Shown piece after piece: positions 44,141 to 53,855 of a stretch of DNA of 64,000 nucleotides. The notes under the pieces are model-generated. The model was not told the DNA's origin and searched no databases. It worked only from the letters and a program-made list of their open reading frames with translations. Positions within the stretch are counted from its first letter, which is position 1. Each line of letters begins with the position of its first letter. The DNA comes from Bradyrhizobium tropiciagri (lineage in GTDB: Bacteria > Pseudomonadota > Alphaproteobacteria > Rhizobiales > Xanthobacteraceae), in assembly GCF_018130545.1 (NCBI RefSeq), contig NZ_JAFCKF010000001.1, positions 1,240,001-1,304,000 on the forward strand, read 5' to 3'. The translations under genes were made by a program, and so were the position numbers.

Positions 44141-45517
44141 ATGCGCGAGAACCTGCATCGCTTCTTTCGTGCGGCGCGGGGAGCCGGGGTCCGGGTCTCG
44201 CCGGCCGAAAGCATCGATGCGATGCGGGCCGTCGCACAAGTCGGCTTTAATGATCGCGACATCCTGCGCGACACCTTCCTGCTGACGCTGGCCAAGACCC
44301 AGGACGAGAAGCGCGCGCTCGGCGAATGCTTCGATCTGTTCTTCAGCCAGCCCGAACCGCAGCAGGAGAACGCCGAGCAGAACAAGACCGACGACAACAG
44401 CGAATCCGGCGCCAACCCGTCTGCCGACGAGCACGGCGACACGGCAGGCGGCGCCGCCGACGCCGATGTCGGGCCACTGGCGCAGATGCTGCTGTCGCAG
44501 GATCGCTCCGCGATCTCGACGGCGATCGCCAACGCCTCCGGCGCCGCCTCGCTGCCCGACATCCGCTACTTCACCCAGCGTGGCATCTTCCAGACTCGCA
44601 TCCTCGATGCGATGGGCATCCAGCGACTGCGCGACGACATCGACGAGCAGACCACACGCAATCCGGCACTCGCCGAACGGTTGCAGGAGGCGCTCAACGG
44701 CCTGCGCGGCACCGTTCGCGACGCCGTCTCGCAAGCCCTGCTGCTGTACGGGCGCGAGGAAGCCGAGAATCTGCGCAACGAGATCCTGCGCAACGCACCG
44801 CTGGCGCGGATCGAGCCGCGGCAGGTCGAGCAAATGCGGACGTTGATCCGCCAGATCGCGCGCCGGCTGCGCGAGCGCTACTCGAAGCCGCGCAAGCGCC
44901 AGCGCCGCGGCCATCTCGACGTCCGCCGCACGCTGCGCCGGAACGCGGCCTGGGGCGGCGTGCCGTTCCTCACCGCCTGGAAGCGCAAGCATCGCGACCG
45001 GCCGAAGATCGTGGCCCTGTGCGACGTCTCCGGTTCGGTCGCCCGCGTCTCGGACTTCTTCCTGCTCCTGATCCACAGCCTGCACGAGGTGGTCGACGAC
45101 GTCCGCTCGTTCGCGTTCTCGGGCCATTTGATCGAGGTCAGCGACATCCTGGAATCGAACTCGCCGGAAGAGGCGATGAAGGAGATCATGTCCAAGGTCG
45201 GCTTCGGCTCGTCCGACTACGGCAATTCCTTCGCCGATTTCGAGGACAATTGGATGAGCGCGATCACGCCGCAGACCACCGTGATCGTGCTCGGCGATGC
45301 CCGCAGCAACAACCTCGACCCGCGCGCCGACATCCTGCGCCGCATCGGCGAGCGGTCGAAGCGGCTGGTCTGGCTCAACCCCGAGGGCCGCATGGTCTGG
45401 GGTTTCGGCGATTCCGAGATGCCGCGCTATGCGACCTTCTGCACCGTGGTGCGGCAATGCGCGACCGCGCAGCAGCTCGAGCGCGCCGTGTCCGACATCG
45501 TCGCGACTTATCAGTAG
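44141..45517 (+). CDS. VWA-domain protein, CoxE-like
   Basis: CoxE-type von Willebrand factor A protein of 458 residues, the usual partner of the upstream MoxR/CoxD ATPase. The N-half is helical with an acidic low-complexity insert (about 65-110, rich in Glu, Asn and Asp). The C-half holds the VWA domain with the MIDAS-like CDVSGSVARVSDFFLLL, and the last segment WLNPEGRMVWGFGD is typical for CoxE. The gene starts 6 bp after the ATPase stop, so they are co-translated. No signal or membrane segment is visible, so it is cytoplasmic. The partner enzyme is unknown. Confidence 0.9.
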   Translation: MRENLHRFFRAARGAGVRVSPAESIDAMRAVAQVGFNDRDILRDTFLLTLAKTQDEKRALGECFDLFFSQPEPQQENAEQNKTDDNSESGANPSADEHGDTAGGAADADVGPLAQMLLSQDRSAISTAIANASGAASLPDIRYFTQRGIFQTRILDAMGIQRLRDDIDEQTTRNPALAERLQEALNGLRGTVRDAVSQALLLYGREEAENLRNEILRNAPLARIEPRQVEQMRTLIRQIARRLRERYSKPRKRQRRGHLDVRRTLRRNAAWGGVPFLTAWKRKHRDRPKIVALCDVSGSVARVSDFFLLLIHSLHEVVDDVRSFAFSGHLIEVSDILESNSPEEAMKEIMSKVGFGSSDYGNSFADFEDNWMSAITPQTTVIVLGDARSNNLDPRADILRRIGERSKRLVWLNPEGRMVWGFGDSEMPRYATFCTVVRQCATAQQLERAVSDIVATYQ

Positions 45518-45535
45518 GTCGCTTCGCCGCGCGGC

Positions 45536-46063
45536 CTAGATGGCAAGCGACTCGCTGTGGAATAGCCACCCGACGAATGCAATCAGCGTGAGCGCGATCG
45601 AGGCGGAAACACTGACCAGCTTGATCGTCGTGATCGCCTTCAGCACCGAGACGGAGCGCGCCGCTGCGTTCGGGTTGCCGTGCAGCAGCAGCCAGGCCAA
45701 AAGGCAATCCTCGATCAGGTCACTGAGCAGATAGACCGCCGGCACGACCAAGCCGAGCCACGCCGCGGACGGATAGATCTGATTGAGCCAGTGCGATGAC
45801 GCAGCACCCATCGCCCCCGCCAGCGCGAGCATGACGATGAGATCGAGCGGAAACAGGATCGGGAAGACATACTTCATCCGCAGTTTGGATTGCACCAGCG
45901 CAGCAAGCTGGACACCGCTGTAGCTCAGCGTCTTCTCCGGAAAGCGGGTCGGGAACCTGCCTGCAAATACGCGATCGGAGTAGCGGCCGACCCACCAGAA
46001 CAATCCGAACGCAATCACCACCAGACCCGCGAGAATGATCGTCACGAGGCCTTGGTGGCTCAT
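45536..46063 (-). CDS. Hypothetical integral membrane protein, four segments
   Basis: Inner-membrane protein of 175 residues with no family I recognise. Predicted membrane segments: LVTIILAGLVVIAFGLFWWV, a second near residues 64-84 (IVMLALAGAMGAASS), a third near 100-125 and a C-terminal one (SIALTLIAFVGWLFH). A cytoplasmic or periplasmic loop holds PEKTLSYSGVQLAALVQ. ATG 46063 is chosen because AGGAACGG precedes it and the hydrophobic segment follows directly; the open frame further upstream (to 46282) is unlikely. It is convergent with CoxE and divergent from the DUF2235 gene. Confidence 0.7.
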   Translation of the reverse strand: MSHQGLVTIILAGLVVIAFGLFWWVGRYSDRVFAGRFPTRFPEKTLSYSGVQLAALVQSKLRMKYVFPILFPLDLIVMLALAGAMGAASSHWLNQIYPSAAWLGLVVPAVYLLSDLIEDCLLAWLLLHGNPNAAARSVSVLKAITTIKLVSVSASIALTLIAFVGWLFHSESLAI

Positions 46064-46382
46064 GCCGATCCGTTCCTGTCCGTGTTGAGGACGCTGCGAA
46101 GAGCAGCAGGCAAGATGATCGCGCGCACCGGCGAAATCCCTGAACGGGAGAAAAATCAACGCAGTACAGCAATGAGTGCCGGTGAGATTTCCACCTTTTC
46201 CGAAGTGTTGCAATTGAATTCTGCGGATCGCGGTGAGAGACGCGTACGAGGCCGATACCGGCACCAACGCGCCAAAGGTCACGCCGCGTACACAGAGCCG
46301 TATTCAATTGGAGATTGAACCTCACCCGTATTCCGCCGTACATTACGGTCGCGAATTTTCACGGCGACCGCAGGGGCAACGG

Positions 46383-47603
46383 ATGCCGAAAGACATTGTC
46401 ATTATGTGCGACGGCACCGGCAACGAGATCGGCGCCAATATTTCCAACGTGTTGAAGCTGTTCCGCGTCGCCGACAAGGATGGCCGGCAGCGGATCTACT
46501 ATCATCCGGGTCTCGGCACGGTCGGCCTGCAGAGCAGCTGGGGCCGCTTCAAGCAAGAGGTGCGCGGCCTGTTCGGGCTGGCCTTCGGCGCCGGCCTCGA
46601 TAAGGATACACTCGACGCCTACCAGTTTCTGTGCCGGCTGTGGGAGCCGGGCGACCGGGTCTGGATGTTCGGCTTCAGCCGCGGCGCCTACACCGTGCGT
46701 GTGCTGGCGGCCTTCGTCCATGTGATGGGCCTGTTGCCGGTCGACCAGCTGGATCTCGCCGGCTACGCCTTCGGCACCTACAAGAAGGCCAGCTCCGATG
46801 CCCAGAAGTCCGACGGCACGCTTGACCCCGCGCCCCTGAAGGAAGTCTGGCATTTCAGCCAGATCGCCGGCGGCCGCAACATCGACATCGAGTTCGTCGG
46901 GGTCTGGGACACGGTCGCCTCGATTATCGTGCCGCGACAGGACAACTTCCTGTTCGACCTACAGACGCTGCTGTTCACCCGGACCAATTCCAGCGTCAGG
47001 CGTTTCCGCCAGGCGATTTCGATCGACGAGCGCAGGCGCATGTTCCGCCTCAATCGCTGGATCGAACCGCAGAAATTCCGTTCCGATCCGTTCGATCCGG
47101 CGACAGCGGTGGAGCAGGACATCGGCCAGGTCTGGTTCGCCGGCGTGCACTCCGACGTCGGCGGCGGCTATCCCGAGGATCAGAGCGGGCCGTCGAAGTT
47201 TCCGCTGATCTGGATGCTCGAGCAGGCCAAGGCCGCCGGGCTGCATATGGACCAGGCGCTGATCGACCATCTCGCCTGGGGGATGCCGTTGCCGCAGCAC
47301 GCCCACGACTATGTGCCGCCGAGCGCTACCGCGCCGCTGCACAACTCGCTGACCGCCGCCTGGGAAATCCTGGAGTGGATTCCGAAGCGCGACAAATGGA
47401 AGGAATGGCCGGAGCGGAAATCCTTCCTCGGCTTCTATTTGCCACGCGGCGAGCCGCGGCCGATCCCGGAAGGTGCAACCATCCATGCCTCGGTGCTGGA
47501 GCGGATGGAGAAGGATGCGACCTACAAGCCGATCAACCTGCCGACGTCTTACAAGGTCGAGCCGATGACGCCTCCCCCAACGCCACCCGCGGCAACATCC
47601 TGA
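46383..47603 (+). CDS. DUF2235 family alpha/beta-hydrolase (Tle1-like lipase)
   Basis: Alpha/beta-hydrolase of 406 residues of the DUF2235 family, several members of which are type VI secretion phospholipase effectors (Tle1) while others are house-keeping hydrolases. The nucleophile motif is GFSRGA (Ser about 98), the acid candidate is in GVWDTVAS, and the histidine in VWFAGVHSDVGGGYP. No signal or membrane segment is visible, and no vgrG, tssB/C or immunity-like gene is in the window, so a free-standing hydrolase is as likely as an effector. ATG 46383 starts MPKDIVIMCDGTGNE, the conserved beginning. The C-terminus is Pro-rich. Confidence 0.88.
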   Translation: MPKDIVIMCDGTGNEIGANISNVLKLFRVADKDGRQRIYYHPGLGTVGLQSSWGRFKQEVRGLFGLAFGAGLDKDTLDAYQFLCRLWEPGDRVWMFGFSRGAYTVRVLAAFVHVMGLLPVDQLDLAGYAFGTYKKASSDAQKSDGTLDPAPLKEVWHFSQIAGGRNIDIEFVGVWDTVASIIVPRQDNFLFDLQTLLFTRTNSSVRRFRQAISIDERRRMFRLNRWIEPQKFRSDPFDPATAVEQDIGQVWFAGVHSDVGGGYPEDQSGPSKFPLIWMLEQAKAAGLHMDQALIDHLAWGMPLPQHAHDYVPPSATAPLHNSLTAAWEILEWIPKRDKWKEWPERKSFLGFYLPRGEPRPIPEGATIHASVLERMEKDATYKPINLPTSYKVEPMTPPPTPPAATS

Positions 47604-47617
47604 TATTACTCTTCTGA

Positions 47618-47663
47618 CGCGTTTTCTTCACGCGAGCCGGCGTCCACTTCGCTCGAAAACGCG
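47618..47663. repeat. Palindromic element R10 overlapping the Mo-subunit 3' end
   Basis: CGCGTTTTC (47618-47626) pairs with GAAAACGCG (47655-47663) over 9 bases around an ACGCG-rich loop. The sequence type (GCGTTTTCTTCACGCG...GAAAACGC) is one I recall as common in rhizobial genomes. It lies between the convergent DUF2235 and molybdenum-subunit genes and abuts the latter's stop codon at 47664-47666. Confidence 0.75.
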
Positions 47664-49886
47664 CTACGCATCGATCGCATCCTTGATCCGCTTGCGGCTA
47701 AGCGGCAGGTTGCGCAGCCGCTTGCTGGTCGCGTGCGCAATGGCATTGGCCAGCGACGCGGCGGCCGGGCCCTGCCCGGTCTCGCCGCTGCCGAGGAACG
47801 GCTGGCCGGGGCGATTGATGATGTGGACACTGATGCTGTCGGGTACAGCATCGAAGCGCAGGATCGGATAGGTCTGCCAGTCGATGCTGGTGATCCCAAC
47901 CTCGTCGAACGTGACGCTCTCATAGAGCGTCCAGCTCGTCGACTGCACGATCGCGCCCTCGATCTGGTTGGTGATGCCATCGGGATTGACGACCTGGCCG
48001 GCATCGACAGCCGCAACCGCGCGCACCAGCCGGGCGCGCCCGGTTTCGCGATCGACCTCCACTTCGGAGGCGATGGCGCAATAAGCGGCAAGGTTCTTGT
48101 AGCGCGCGAACGCAAAGCCGTAGCCGCGGTTTTGCGGCGCCCTCTCGCCCGGCTTCCAGCCGAATTCCTGGGCCGCCTTCTCGACCACCGCGCGGCCGCG
48201 CTGATCGTCGAGATGTTTCAAGCGGAATTCGACCGGATCGGCTTCGGCGAGATCGGCCAGCTCATCCATAAAACTCTCGATCGAGAACACGTTGTGATAG
48301 GCACCGAGTGCGCGCATCGCAGAGATCCGCAGCGGCATGGCTGGAATGAAGTGATGCGTCACATGCGCATTCGGGAAATTGTAGATCGGGATCGCGTTGC
48401 GATCGCCACCGCCTTCGGGAAGCGGCAACGGCCTTGGCGCAGGCACCGCGAACGATCGCGCCATGTGCTGGGCCGCGAGCAGCGAGCCGGCGCCGCCCGG
48501 CCGCATCGAATGGGTGTTGCTCCACACCGCAAAGTTCCAGTCGGCGATCTTGCCATTGCCATCCAGCGACGCGCTCAGCTTCGTCACCATCGCCGGACCA
48601 TACGGCTCCCAGCCGTGCTCCTGCTCGCGCATCCACTGCACCCGAATTGGGCGCCCGGGGAGCGCACGGGCAATCAGCGCGGCATCGGCCGCGGCGTCAT
48701 CGGCGCCGTTGTGGCCGTAGCAGCCGGAGCCCTCGACATGGATCAGGCGGACGCTCGATTGTGGCATGCCGAGCATCTCGGCGATCGCCTGGCGGTCCGG
48801 ATAGACGCCTTGCGTGTGCGTCCACACCGTCATCGCGCCGTCGACGAAATGCGCGACCGCGCAGGATGGCCCGATCGAACCGTGCGACTGGTAGGGCCGC
48901 GTGTAAGTGGCTTCGAGCGATGTCGCGCCGCTCACCGCCGGGTTGCCGCGCTCGAAGATCGCAAAATCCTGCGACGGCAGCGCAGTCAGCATGCCCGCGA
49001 GATCGTGCTGGTTCGGCAGCTTCGCGCTTTCCCGCCACTTCGCTGCGGCCGCTAGCGCGTGCATCGCCTTGACCGCCAAAAACTCCTTCTCGGCCACCAC
49101 CGCGACGAAATTGCCGTCGCGCACGATTCCAATCACACCGGGCATTTTCTCGATCGCGGCGGTGTCGCATTCGATCAGCTGTGCGCCGTAGCTAGGCGGA
49201 CGCACCACCCGCGCGTGCACCATGCCGGGTAGCCGCATGTCTTGCACATAGGCCGCGCCGCCAGTGACCTTCGCCGGAATGTCGACGCGCGGCACCGGCT
49301 GACCCATTACCTTGAAGCTCGCCGGATCCTTCAGGCCCGAAGTCGGCTGCGCCTGGACATGCAGCATGTTCGCGGCAACGAGTTCGCCATAGCTCAGGCG
49401 GCGACCATCGGGGGCGATAACCGCGGCGTTCTCGGTTCGCAATCCGTCGGGCGGCAGGTCGAAACGCTTTGCCGCTTCCGCAACCAGCAGCGCACGCGCT
49501 TGCGCAGCGGCATGCAGGATCGCGGTGCCGCTGTCCTGCATCGAATGGCTGCCTGATGTGTAGCCCTCGTTCGCCGTGAGTTTCGTGTCGGCGGTGATCA
49601 CCTTCAGCGCATCGAAGGGAATATCGAGCTGCTCGGCGGCGATCTGCTGGAACGCAGTCTTGAATCCCTGGCCGAGTTCGGCCTTGCCGGTGAAGGCCGT
49701 GATCTGGCCGTCGGCATCGATCCGGATCCAGGAATCCAGATTGGGTGAGGTCGCGAGACTACCCGGCAGCTTCGGCCCCTGCGCTGCCTTCTCCTGCGCC
49801 ACCGCATGACGCAGCGAGAAGCTGACGATCAGCGCGCCGCCACCGGCCAGCACGCTGCGGCGATCGAGAACCACCGGCGCGGTCAT
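47664..49886 (-). CDS. Molybdopterin-binding subunit of a xanthine-dehydrogenase-family hydroxylase (isoquinoline 1-oxidoreductase type)
   Basis: Large molybdenum subunit of 740 residues in the isoquinoline/aldehyde oxidoreductase branch. The N-terminus carries a twin-arginine-like signal (DRRSVLAGGGALIVS), so it acts in the periplasm or on the membrane. The Mo-cofactor region shows GQGFKTAFQQIAAEQL, VPRVDIPAKVTGGAAYV, QSHGSIGPSCA and the C-terminal GSGETGQGPAAASLANAI with the catalytic glutamate region. ATG 49886 overlaps the 2Fe-2S subunit stop by 4 bases. It forms a three-gene operon with the ferredoxin-like subunit and a triheme cytochrome, an arrangement used for electron transfer to the respiratory chain. 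The substrate is unknown. Confidence 0.92.
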   Translation of the reverse strand: MTAPVVLDRRSVLAGGGALIVSFSLRHAVAQEKAAQGPKLPGSLATSPNLDSWIRIDADGQITAFTGKAELGQGFKTAFQQIAAEQLDIPFDALKVITADTKLTANEGYTSGSHSMQDSGTAILHAAAQARALLVAEAAKRFDLPPDGLRTENAAVIAPDGRRLSYGELVAANMLHVQAQPTSGLKDPASFKVMGQPVPRVDIPAKVTGGAAYVQDMRLPGMVHARVVRPPSYGAQLIECDTAAIEKMPGVIGIVRDGNFVAVVAEKEFLAVKAMHALAAAAKWRESAKLPNQHDLAGMLTALPSQDFAIFERGNPAVSGATSLEATYTRPYQSHGSIGPSCAVAHFVDGAMTVWTHTQGVYPDRQAIAEMLGMPQSSVRLIHVEGSGCYGHNGADDAAADAALIARALPGRPIRVQWMREQEHGWEPYGPAMVTKLSASLDGNGKIADWNFAVWSNTHSMRPGGAGSLLAAQHMARSFAVPAPRPLPLPEGGGDRNAIPIYNFPNAHVTHHFIPAMPLRISAMRALGAYHNVFSIESFMDELADLAEADPVEFRLKHLDDQRGRAVVEKAAQEFGWKPGERAPQNRGYGFAFARYKNLAAYCAIASEVEVDRETGRARLVRAVAAVDAGQVVNPDGITNQIEGAIVQSTSWTLYESVTFDEVGITSIDWQTYPILRFDAVPDSISVHIINRPGQPFLGSGETGQGPAAASLANAIAHATSKRLRNLPLSRKRIKDAIDA

Positions 49887-50374
49887 CGGATGCTCCTGTC
49901 GCTTGCGGCGTCGACCGTATCCATCAGCCTGGCAGCGCGATGCACCGCGCGCAGGATGCGCATATGAGTGCCGCAGCGGCACAGATGCGGCTCCAGCTCG
50001 GCGCGGATCTGCGCATCCGAGGGTTTCGGGTTGCGCATCAACAGCGCCTGCGCCCGCATCATCATCCCGGCGATGCAGTAACCGCACTGCGCGGCCTGCT
50101 CTTCCATGAAGGCGCGCTGGATCGGCGCCGGCGCGGCCACGGTGCCGAGCCCTTCCAGCGTCGTCACCTGCTTGCCCTCGACGAGCAGCAGCGGCGTGAC
50201 GCAGGACAGCACCGCCTTGCCGTCGACGATCACGGTGCAGGCGCCACATTGCCCGAGCCCGCAGCCGAACTTCGCGGCATTGAGCGCAAGATCATCGCGC
50301 AGCACGTAAAGCAGCGGCGTATCCGGGTCGGCGTCGACCTGATGATCCCTGCCATTGACCTTCACCATCGTCAT
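49883..50374 (-). CDS. 2Fe-2S subunit of the molybdenum hydroxylase
   Basis: Small iron-sulfur subunit of 163 residues with two [2Fe-2S] clusters. The N-terminal plant-type cluster has CGLGQCGACTVIVDGKAVLS (C-x4-C-x2-C, then a distal C); the C-terminal helical cluster has CGYC and CRCGT. This is the normal partner of xanthine-dehydrogenase-type Mo subunits. No signal peptide is present, so it is probably co-exported with the Tat-bearing Mo subunit. Its ATG at 50374 overlaps the cytochrome gene stop (ATGA), and its stop overlaps the Mo subunit start (ATGA). Confidence 0.93.
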   Translation of the reverse strand: MTMVKVNGRDHQVDADPDTPLLYVLRDDLALNAAKFGCGLGQCGACTVIVDGKAVLSCVTPLLLVEGKQVTTLEGLGTVAAPAPIQRAFMEEQAAQCGYCIAGMMMRAQALLMRNPKPSDAQIRAELEPHLCRCGTHMRILRAVHRAARLMDTVDAASDRSIR

Positions 50375-51714
50375 GGCTTGCCTCGTTGTCTGGAGTCGGT
50401 CGGCGCATCGCGCGCCACAAGCGACGCGGCCTGTACCGCCCGTGCGTCGCGCACGGCCTTGTCGAGATCGCTCCACGCCGGCCGTTTGCCGAACCTGGCG
50501 CGCAGATAATTCGCCAGCGCGACCGTCTGCGCATCATCGATGCTGGCCGCGAAGCCCGGCATGATCGGGCTGCGCTCGCCCGCGACGGCGCCGATGCCCG
50601 ACAGCACGATGTTGAGCATATTGCGCGGATCGGGGCTCGCGATCGCCGTGCTGAGCGCGAGGTTGACGCCGCCATAGGGCAGCGCGCGGTTGCCCTCATG
50701 GCAGGAAGCGCAGGTCGCAGCATAGATTGCCGCGCCTGCGGCGTTGGCCTGCGCGGCGTCCGCCGAGGTCGATTGCGTCACAGCATCCGCGAGCGGCTTG
50801 CGATCCGGCGCCGGCGCGCCCGAGATGTCGGCCATGTAAACGGCAATCGCCCGCACATCGGTATCCGGCACCGACGCCAGATTGCCGACCACTTCGGCCA
50901 TCGGCCCGCGCGCGGTGCCGTGATCGCTGTGCCAGCCATGGCGCAGATAGGCGTACAGCGCGTCGGCGGTCCACCGCACCGGGGCGTACGAAGAATCGTT
51001 CAGCGCATAGGCGTGCCAATTGTCGACGTCGCCGCCGGCAAACTGCGCATTCACCCGCTCGGCGCCGAGCGCGTTGCGTGGCGTGTGGCAGGCGCCGCAA
51101 TGCGCGAGCCCCTCCACCAGATAGGCGCCTCGGTTCCACTCCGCGCCCTTCGCCGCGTCGGAAGGCACATCGCCGGCGCGGAGATACAGCAGCTTCCAGC
51201 CGGCGATCAGCGGCCGATAGTTCAATGGAAACGCCAGCTGATTCGCCGGCGGCAAGGCGTGGACCGGCTGTCGCGTCATCAGGAACGCATACAGCGCACG
51301 GTCGTCCGCCTCGGAGACGTTGGTGAAATGGTCATAGGGGAAGGTCGGGTAGAGGTGCCGACCGTCGCGGCCGACGCCGGAGCGCATCGCGCGGACAAAG
51401 GCCTCCTCCGGCCAGCCCCCGATGCCAGTTTCGGCATCGGGCGTGATGTTCGATGAGAAGATGGTACCGAACGGCGTCGGAACCGGAAGCCCTCCGGCAT
51501 AGTTCGCGCCGCCCTGCACGGTATGGCAGGTGTTGCAATTGCCGATCGCCGCGAGATCGCGGCCGCGCTTGACGATATCAGGATCGAAGGTATCGGGCCG
51601 CGGAGGCGCAATGGCCGCGATCCGGGGCCGCCAGGCGACCGCAAAGGCCGCCGCCGCGCCGGCAACCAGCACGATCGCGACGATGCCTGTGATGATCCGC
51701 CGCCGACCCGTCAT
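50371..51714 (-). CDS. Triheme c-type cytochrome of the molybdenum hydroxylase operon
   Basis: Membrane-anchored cytochrome c of 447 residues. An N-terminal anchor (GRRRIITGIVAIVLVAGAAA) is followed by three CxxCH sites: CNTCH, CGACH and CASCH, each in its own cytochrome domain with distal Met candidates. Such three-heme subunits pass electrons from periplasmic dehydrogenases to the respiratory chain. It is the first gene of the operon with the 2Fe-2S and Mo subunits (two ATGA overlaps). ATG 51714 is the first start with a membrane segment right after it; the open frame upstream to 52017 runs into the divergent recQ gene and is rejected. The 133 bp to recQ is the shared promoter region. Confidence 0.92.
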   Translation of the reverse strand: MTGRRRIITGIVAIVLVAGAAAAFAVAWRPRIAAIAPPRPDTFDPDIVKRGRDLAAIGNCNTCHTVQGGANYAGGLPVPTPFGTIFSSNITPDAETGIGGWPEEAFVRAMRSGVGRDGRHLYPTFPYDHFTNVSEADDRALYAFLMTRQPVHALPPANQLAFPLNYRPLIAGWKLLYLRAGDVPSDAAKGAEWNRGAYLVEGLAHCGACHTPRNALGAERVNAQFAGGDVDNWHAYALNDSSYAPVRWTADALYAYLRHGWHSDHGTARGPMAEVVGNLASVPDTDVRAIAVYMADISGAPAPDRKPLADAVTQSTSADAAQANAAGAAIYAATCASCHEGNRALPYGGVNLALSTAIASPDPRNMLNIVLSGIGAVAGERSPIMPGFAASIDDAQTVALANYLRARFGKRPAWSDLDKAVRDARAVQAASLVARDAPTDSRQRGKP

Positions 51715-51847
51715 GCCTGAATTGAGTTTGTTGTTGGGACGTGTATTAACACGTTTCGTTCCGGTATCGTTCGCCCAGAAGACCTCGATCACCGCCTGTT
51801 GACCCCAAGGACATCCGGGGAAATCCCAAGGGATCAAGCAAGGGATC

Positions 51848-53716
51848 ATGACCGCCCAGCCCGCCCTCGATCGCGTATCCGCTCCGCCCCGCGACGCGCG
51901 GTCCGTGCTCAGTTCCGTATTCGGCCTGTCGGGCTTCCGCGGCGCGCAGGAAAAGATCATCCGCCACGTCACCGATGGCGGCAATTGCCTGGTGCTGATG
52001 CCGACCGGCGGCGGCAAGTCGCTGTGCTACCAGCTGCCGGCGCTGCTGCGCGACGGCTGCGGCATCGTGGTATCGCCGCTGATCGCGCTGATGCGCGACC
52101 AGGTCGCGGGCCTCACCGAGGCCGGCGTCAACGCGGCGGTGCTGAATTCGACGCTGTCCTATGAGGAAGCCTCCGAAGTCGAACGGCGGCTGCTATCAGG
52201 CGATCTCGACCTGCTCTATGTCGCGCCGGAACGCCTGCTGACGCCGCGCTGTCTCAATCTGCTCAGCCAGGCGCAGATCGCCCTGTTTGCGATCGACGAG
52301 GCGCATTGCGTGTCGCAATGGGGTCACGATTTCCGCCCGGAATATATCGGTCTGTCCGCGCTCGCCGAGCGCTTCCCCAAGATACCACGCATCGCGCTGA
52401 CCGCGACCGCGGATGCGCTGACGCGAAAAGAGATCGCCGAGCGGCTCCAGCTCACCGACGCGCCGGAATTCGTCGCGAGCTTCGACCGGCCCAACATCCG
52501 CTACGAAATCGTCGACAAGCAGAACGCGACCACGCAGCTGAAGAACTTCATCAGGGATCGGCATGCCGGCGACGCCGGCGTGGTCTATTGCCTGTCGCGT
52601 GCCAAGGTCGAGGACGTCGCCGCGGCACTCAGCGAGGCCGGCATTCCAGCGCTGCCCTATCATGCCGGGCTCGATGCCGGCGTGCGCGCCCGGCATCAGG
52701 ACCGCTTCCTCAATGAGGACGGCCTCGTGATTGTCGCAACGGTTGCGTTCGGCATGGGCATCGATAAGCCCGATGTGCGTTTCGTCGCGCATCTCGATCT
52801 GCCGAAGAGCATCGAGGCCTATTACCAGGAGACCGGACGCGCCGGCCGCGACGGCAAGCCGTCAGCGGCATGGATGGCCTATGGTCTCTCCGACATCGTG
52901 CAGCAGCGCCGCATGATCGATGAATCGACCGGCTCCGACGCCTTCAAGCGCGTCTCGGTCGGCAAGCTCGACGCCCTGGTCGCGCTGGCCGAGACCGTGC
53001 ATTGCCGGCGGCAGCGCCTGCTCGGCTATTTCGGCGAGACCCGCAGCGATGAAAGCTGCGGCAATTGCGACAACTGCCTGACGCCGCCGCGTGTCCGCGA
53101 CGGCAAGGTGCTCGCACAGAAGCTGTTGTCCTGCGTCTATCGCACCGGGCAACGCTTCGGCGCCATGCACCTGATCGACGTGCTGGTCGGGAGGCTGACC
53201 GAGCGGGTCAAGCAGTTCAACCACGACCAATTGTCCGTGTTCGGCATCGGCCGCGAGCTCAACGAGAAGCAATGGCGCGCGGTGCTGCGCCAGCTGGTGG
53301 CGATGGGCCATCTGCGCGCCGACAGCGACGCCTTCGGCGCGCTGAAACTGACCGACAGCGCCCGCGGCGTGCTGAAGGGCGAGACCGCGGTGATGCTCCG
53401 CGAGCAGCCGGAAGGCGCGCGCAACCGCGCGATCCACGGCAAGTCGCGCCGCGGCGAGCTTGCGCCCGCAGCCGACAGCCCGGGCGGGGTCGCCAGCCCC
53501 GCGCTGCACGCGGCACTGCGCGCCTGGCGCTCGGAGGTCGCGCGGCAGCGCGGCGTGCCGGCCTATGTAGTGCTGCATGATTCGACGATCGACGGCATCG
53601 CTGCGATGCGTCCGGACACGCTGAACGAGCTGCGCAACATCGCCGGGATCGGCGACAAGAAGCTCGAGCACTACGGCGCCGAGCTGATCCGGATCGTGAA
53701 GTCCAACGACGACTGA
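51848..53716 (+). CDS. recQ: ATP-dependent DNA helicase RecQ
   Basis: RecQ-family 3'-5' DNA helicase of 622 residues (typical about 610). The helicase core has the Walker [15 protein letters not shown], the DEAH box in [26 protein letters not shown] and the [10 protein letters not shown] motif VI. It is followed by the RQC zinc-binding region with CGNCDNC and the winged helix. A C-terminal HRDC domain (about 540-622, with [19 protein letters not shown]) is present. It acts in recombination repair and fork restart. It is divergent from the cytochrome operon. The ATG 51848 follows AAGGGATC. Confidence 0.95.
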   Translation: MTAQPALDRVSAPPRDARSVLSSVFGLSGFRGAQEKIIRHVTDGGNCLVLMPTGGGKSLCYQLPALLRDGCGIVVSPLIALMRDQVAGLTEAGVNAAVLNSTLSYEEASEVERRLLSGDLDLLYVAPERLLTPRCLNLLSQAQIALFAIDEAHCVSQWGHDFRPEYIGLSALAERFPKIPRIALTATADALTRKEIAERLQLTDAPEFVASFDRPNIRYEIVDKQNATTQLKNFIRDRHAGDAGVVYCLSRAKVEDVAAALSEAGIPALPYHAGLDAGVRARHQDRFLNEDGLVIVATVAFGMGIDKPDVRFVAHLDLPKSIEAYYQETGRAGRDGKPSAAWMAYGLSDIVQQRRMIDESTGSDAFKRVSVGKLDALVALAETVHCRRQRLLGYFGETRSDESCGNCDNCLTPPRVRDGKVLAQKLLSCVYRTGQRFGAMHLIDVLVGRLTERVKQFNHDQLSVFGIGRELNEKQWRAVLRQLVAMGHLRADSDAFGALKLTDSARGVLKGETAVMLREQPEGARNRAIHGKSRRGELAPAADSPGGVASPALHAALRAWRSEVARQRGVPAYVVLHDSTIDGIAAMRPDTLNELRNIAGIGDKKLEHYGAELIRIVKSNDD

Positions 53717-53855
53717 ACAACCGCCGTCTGCCTCCTGTTGGTGACGCCATCGTGACGTCGGCGCGATACGGCCGCGCTTTGTCTCGTTGACGGCGCCCGG
53801 ATGCCCGCTCATCCTGATCGCGTTTTCCTTAACCGATCCAGCAGAGGAGCCGAGC

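Noticed and set aside
43076-45457. 793-codon minus-strand frame opposite the MoxR/CoxE pair
   Set aside because: Spans two conserved plus-strand genes and their junction; composition artefact of third-position GC.
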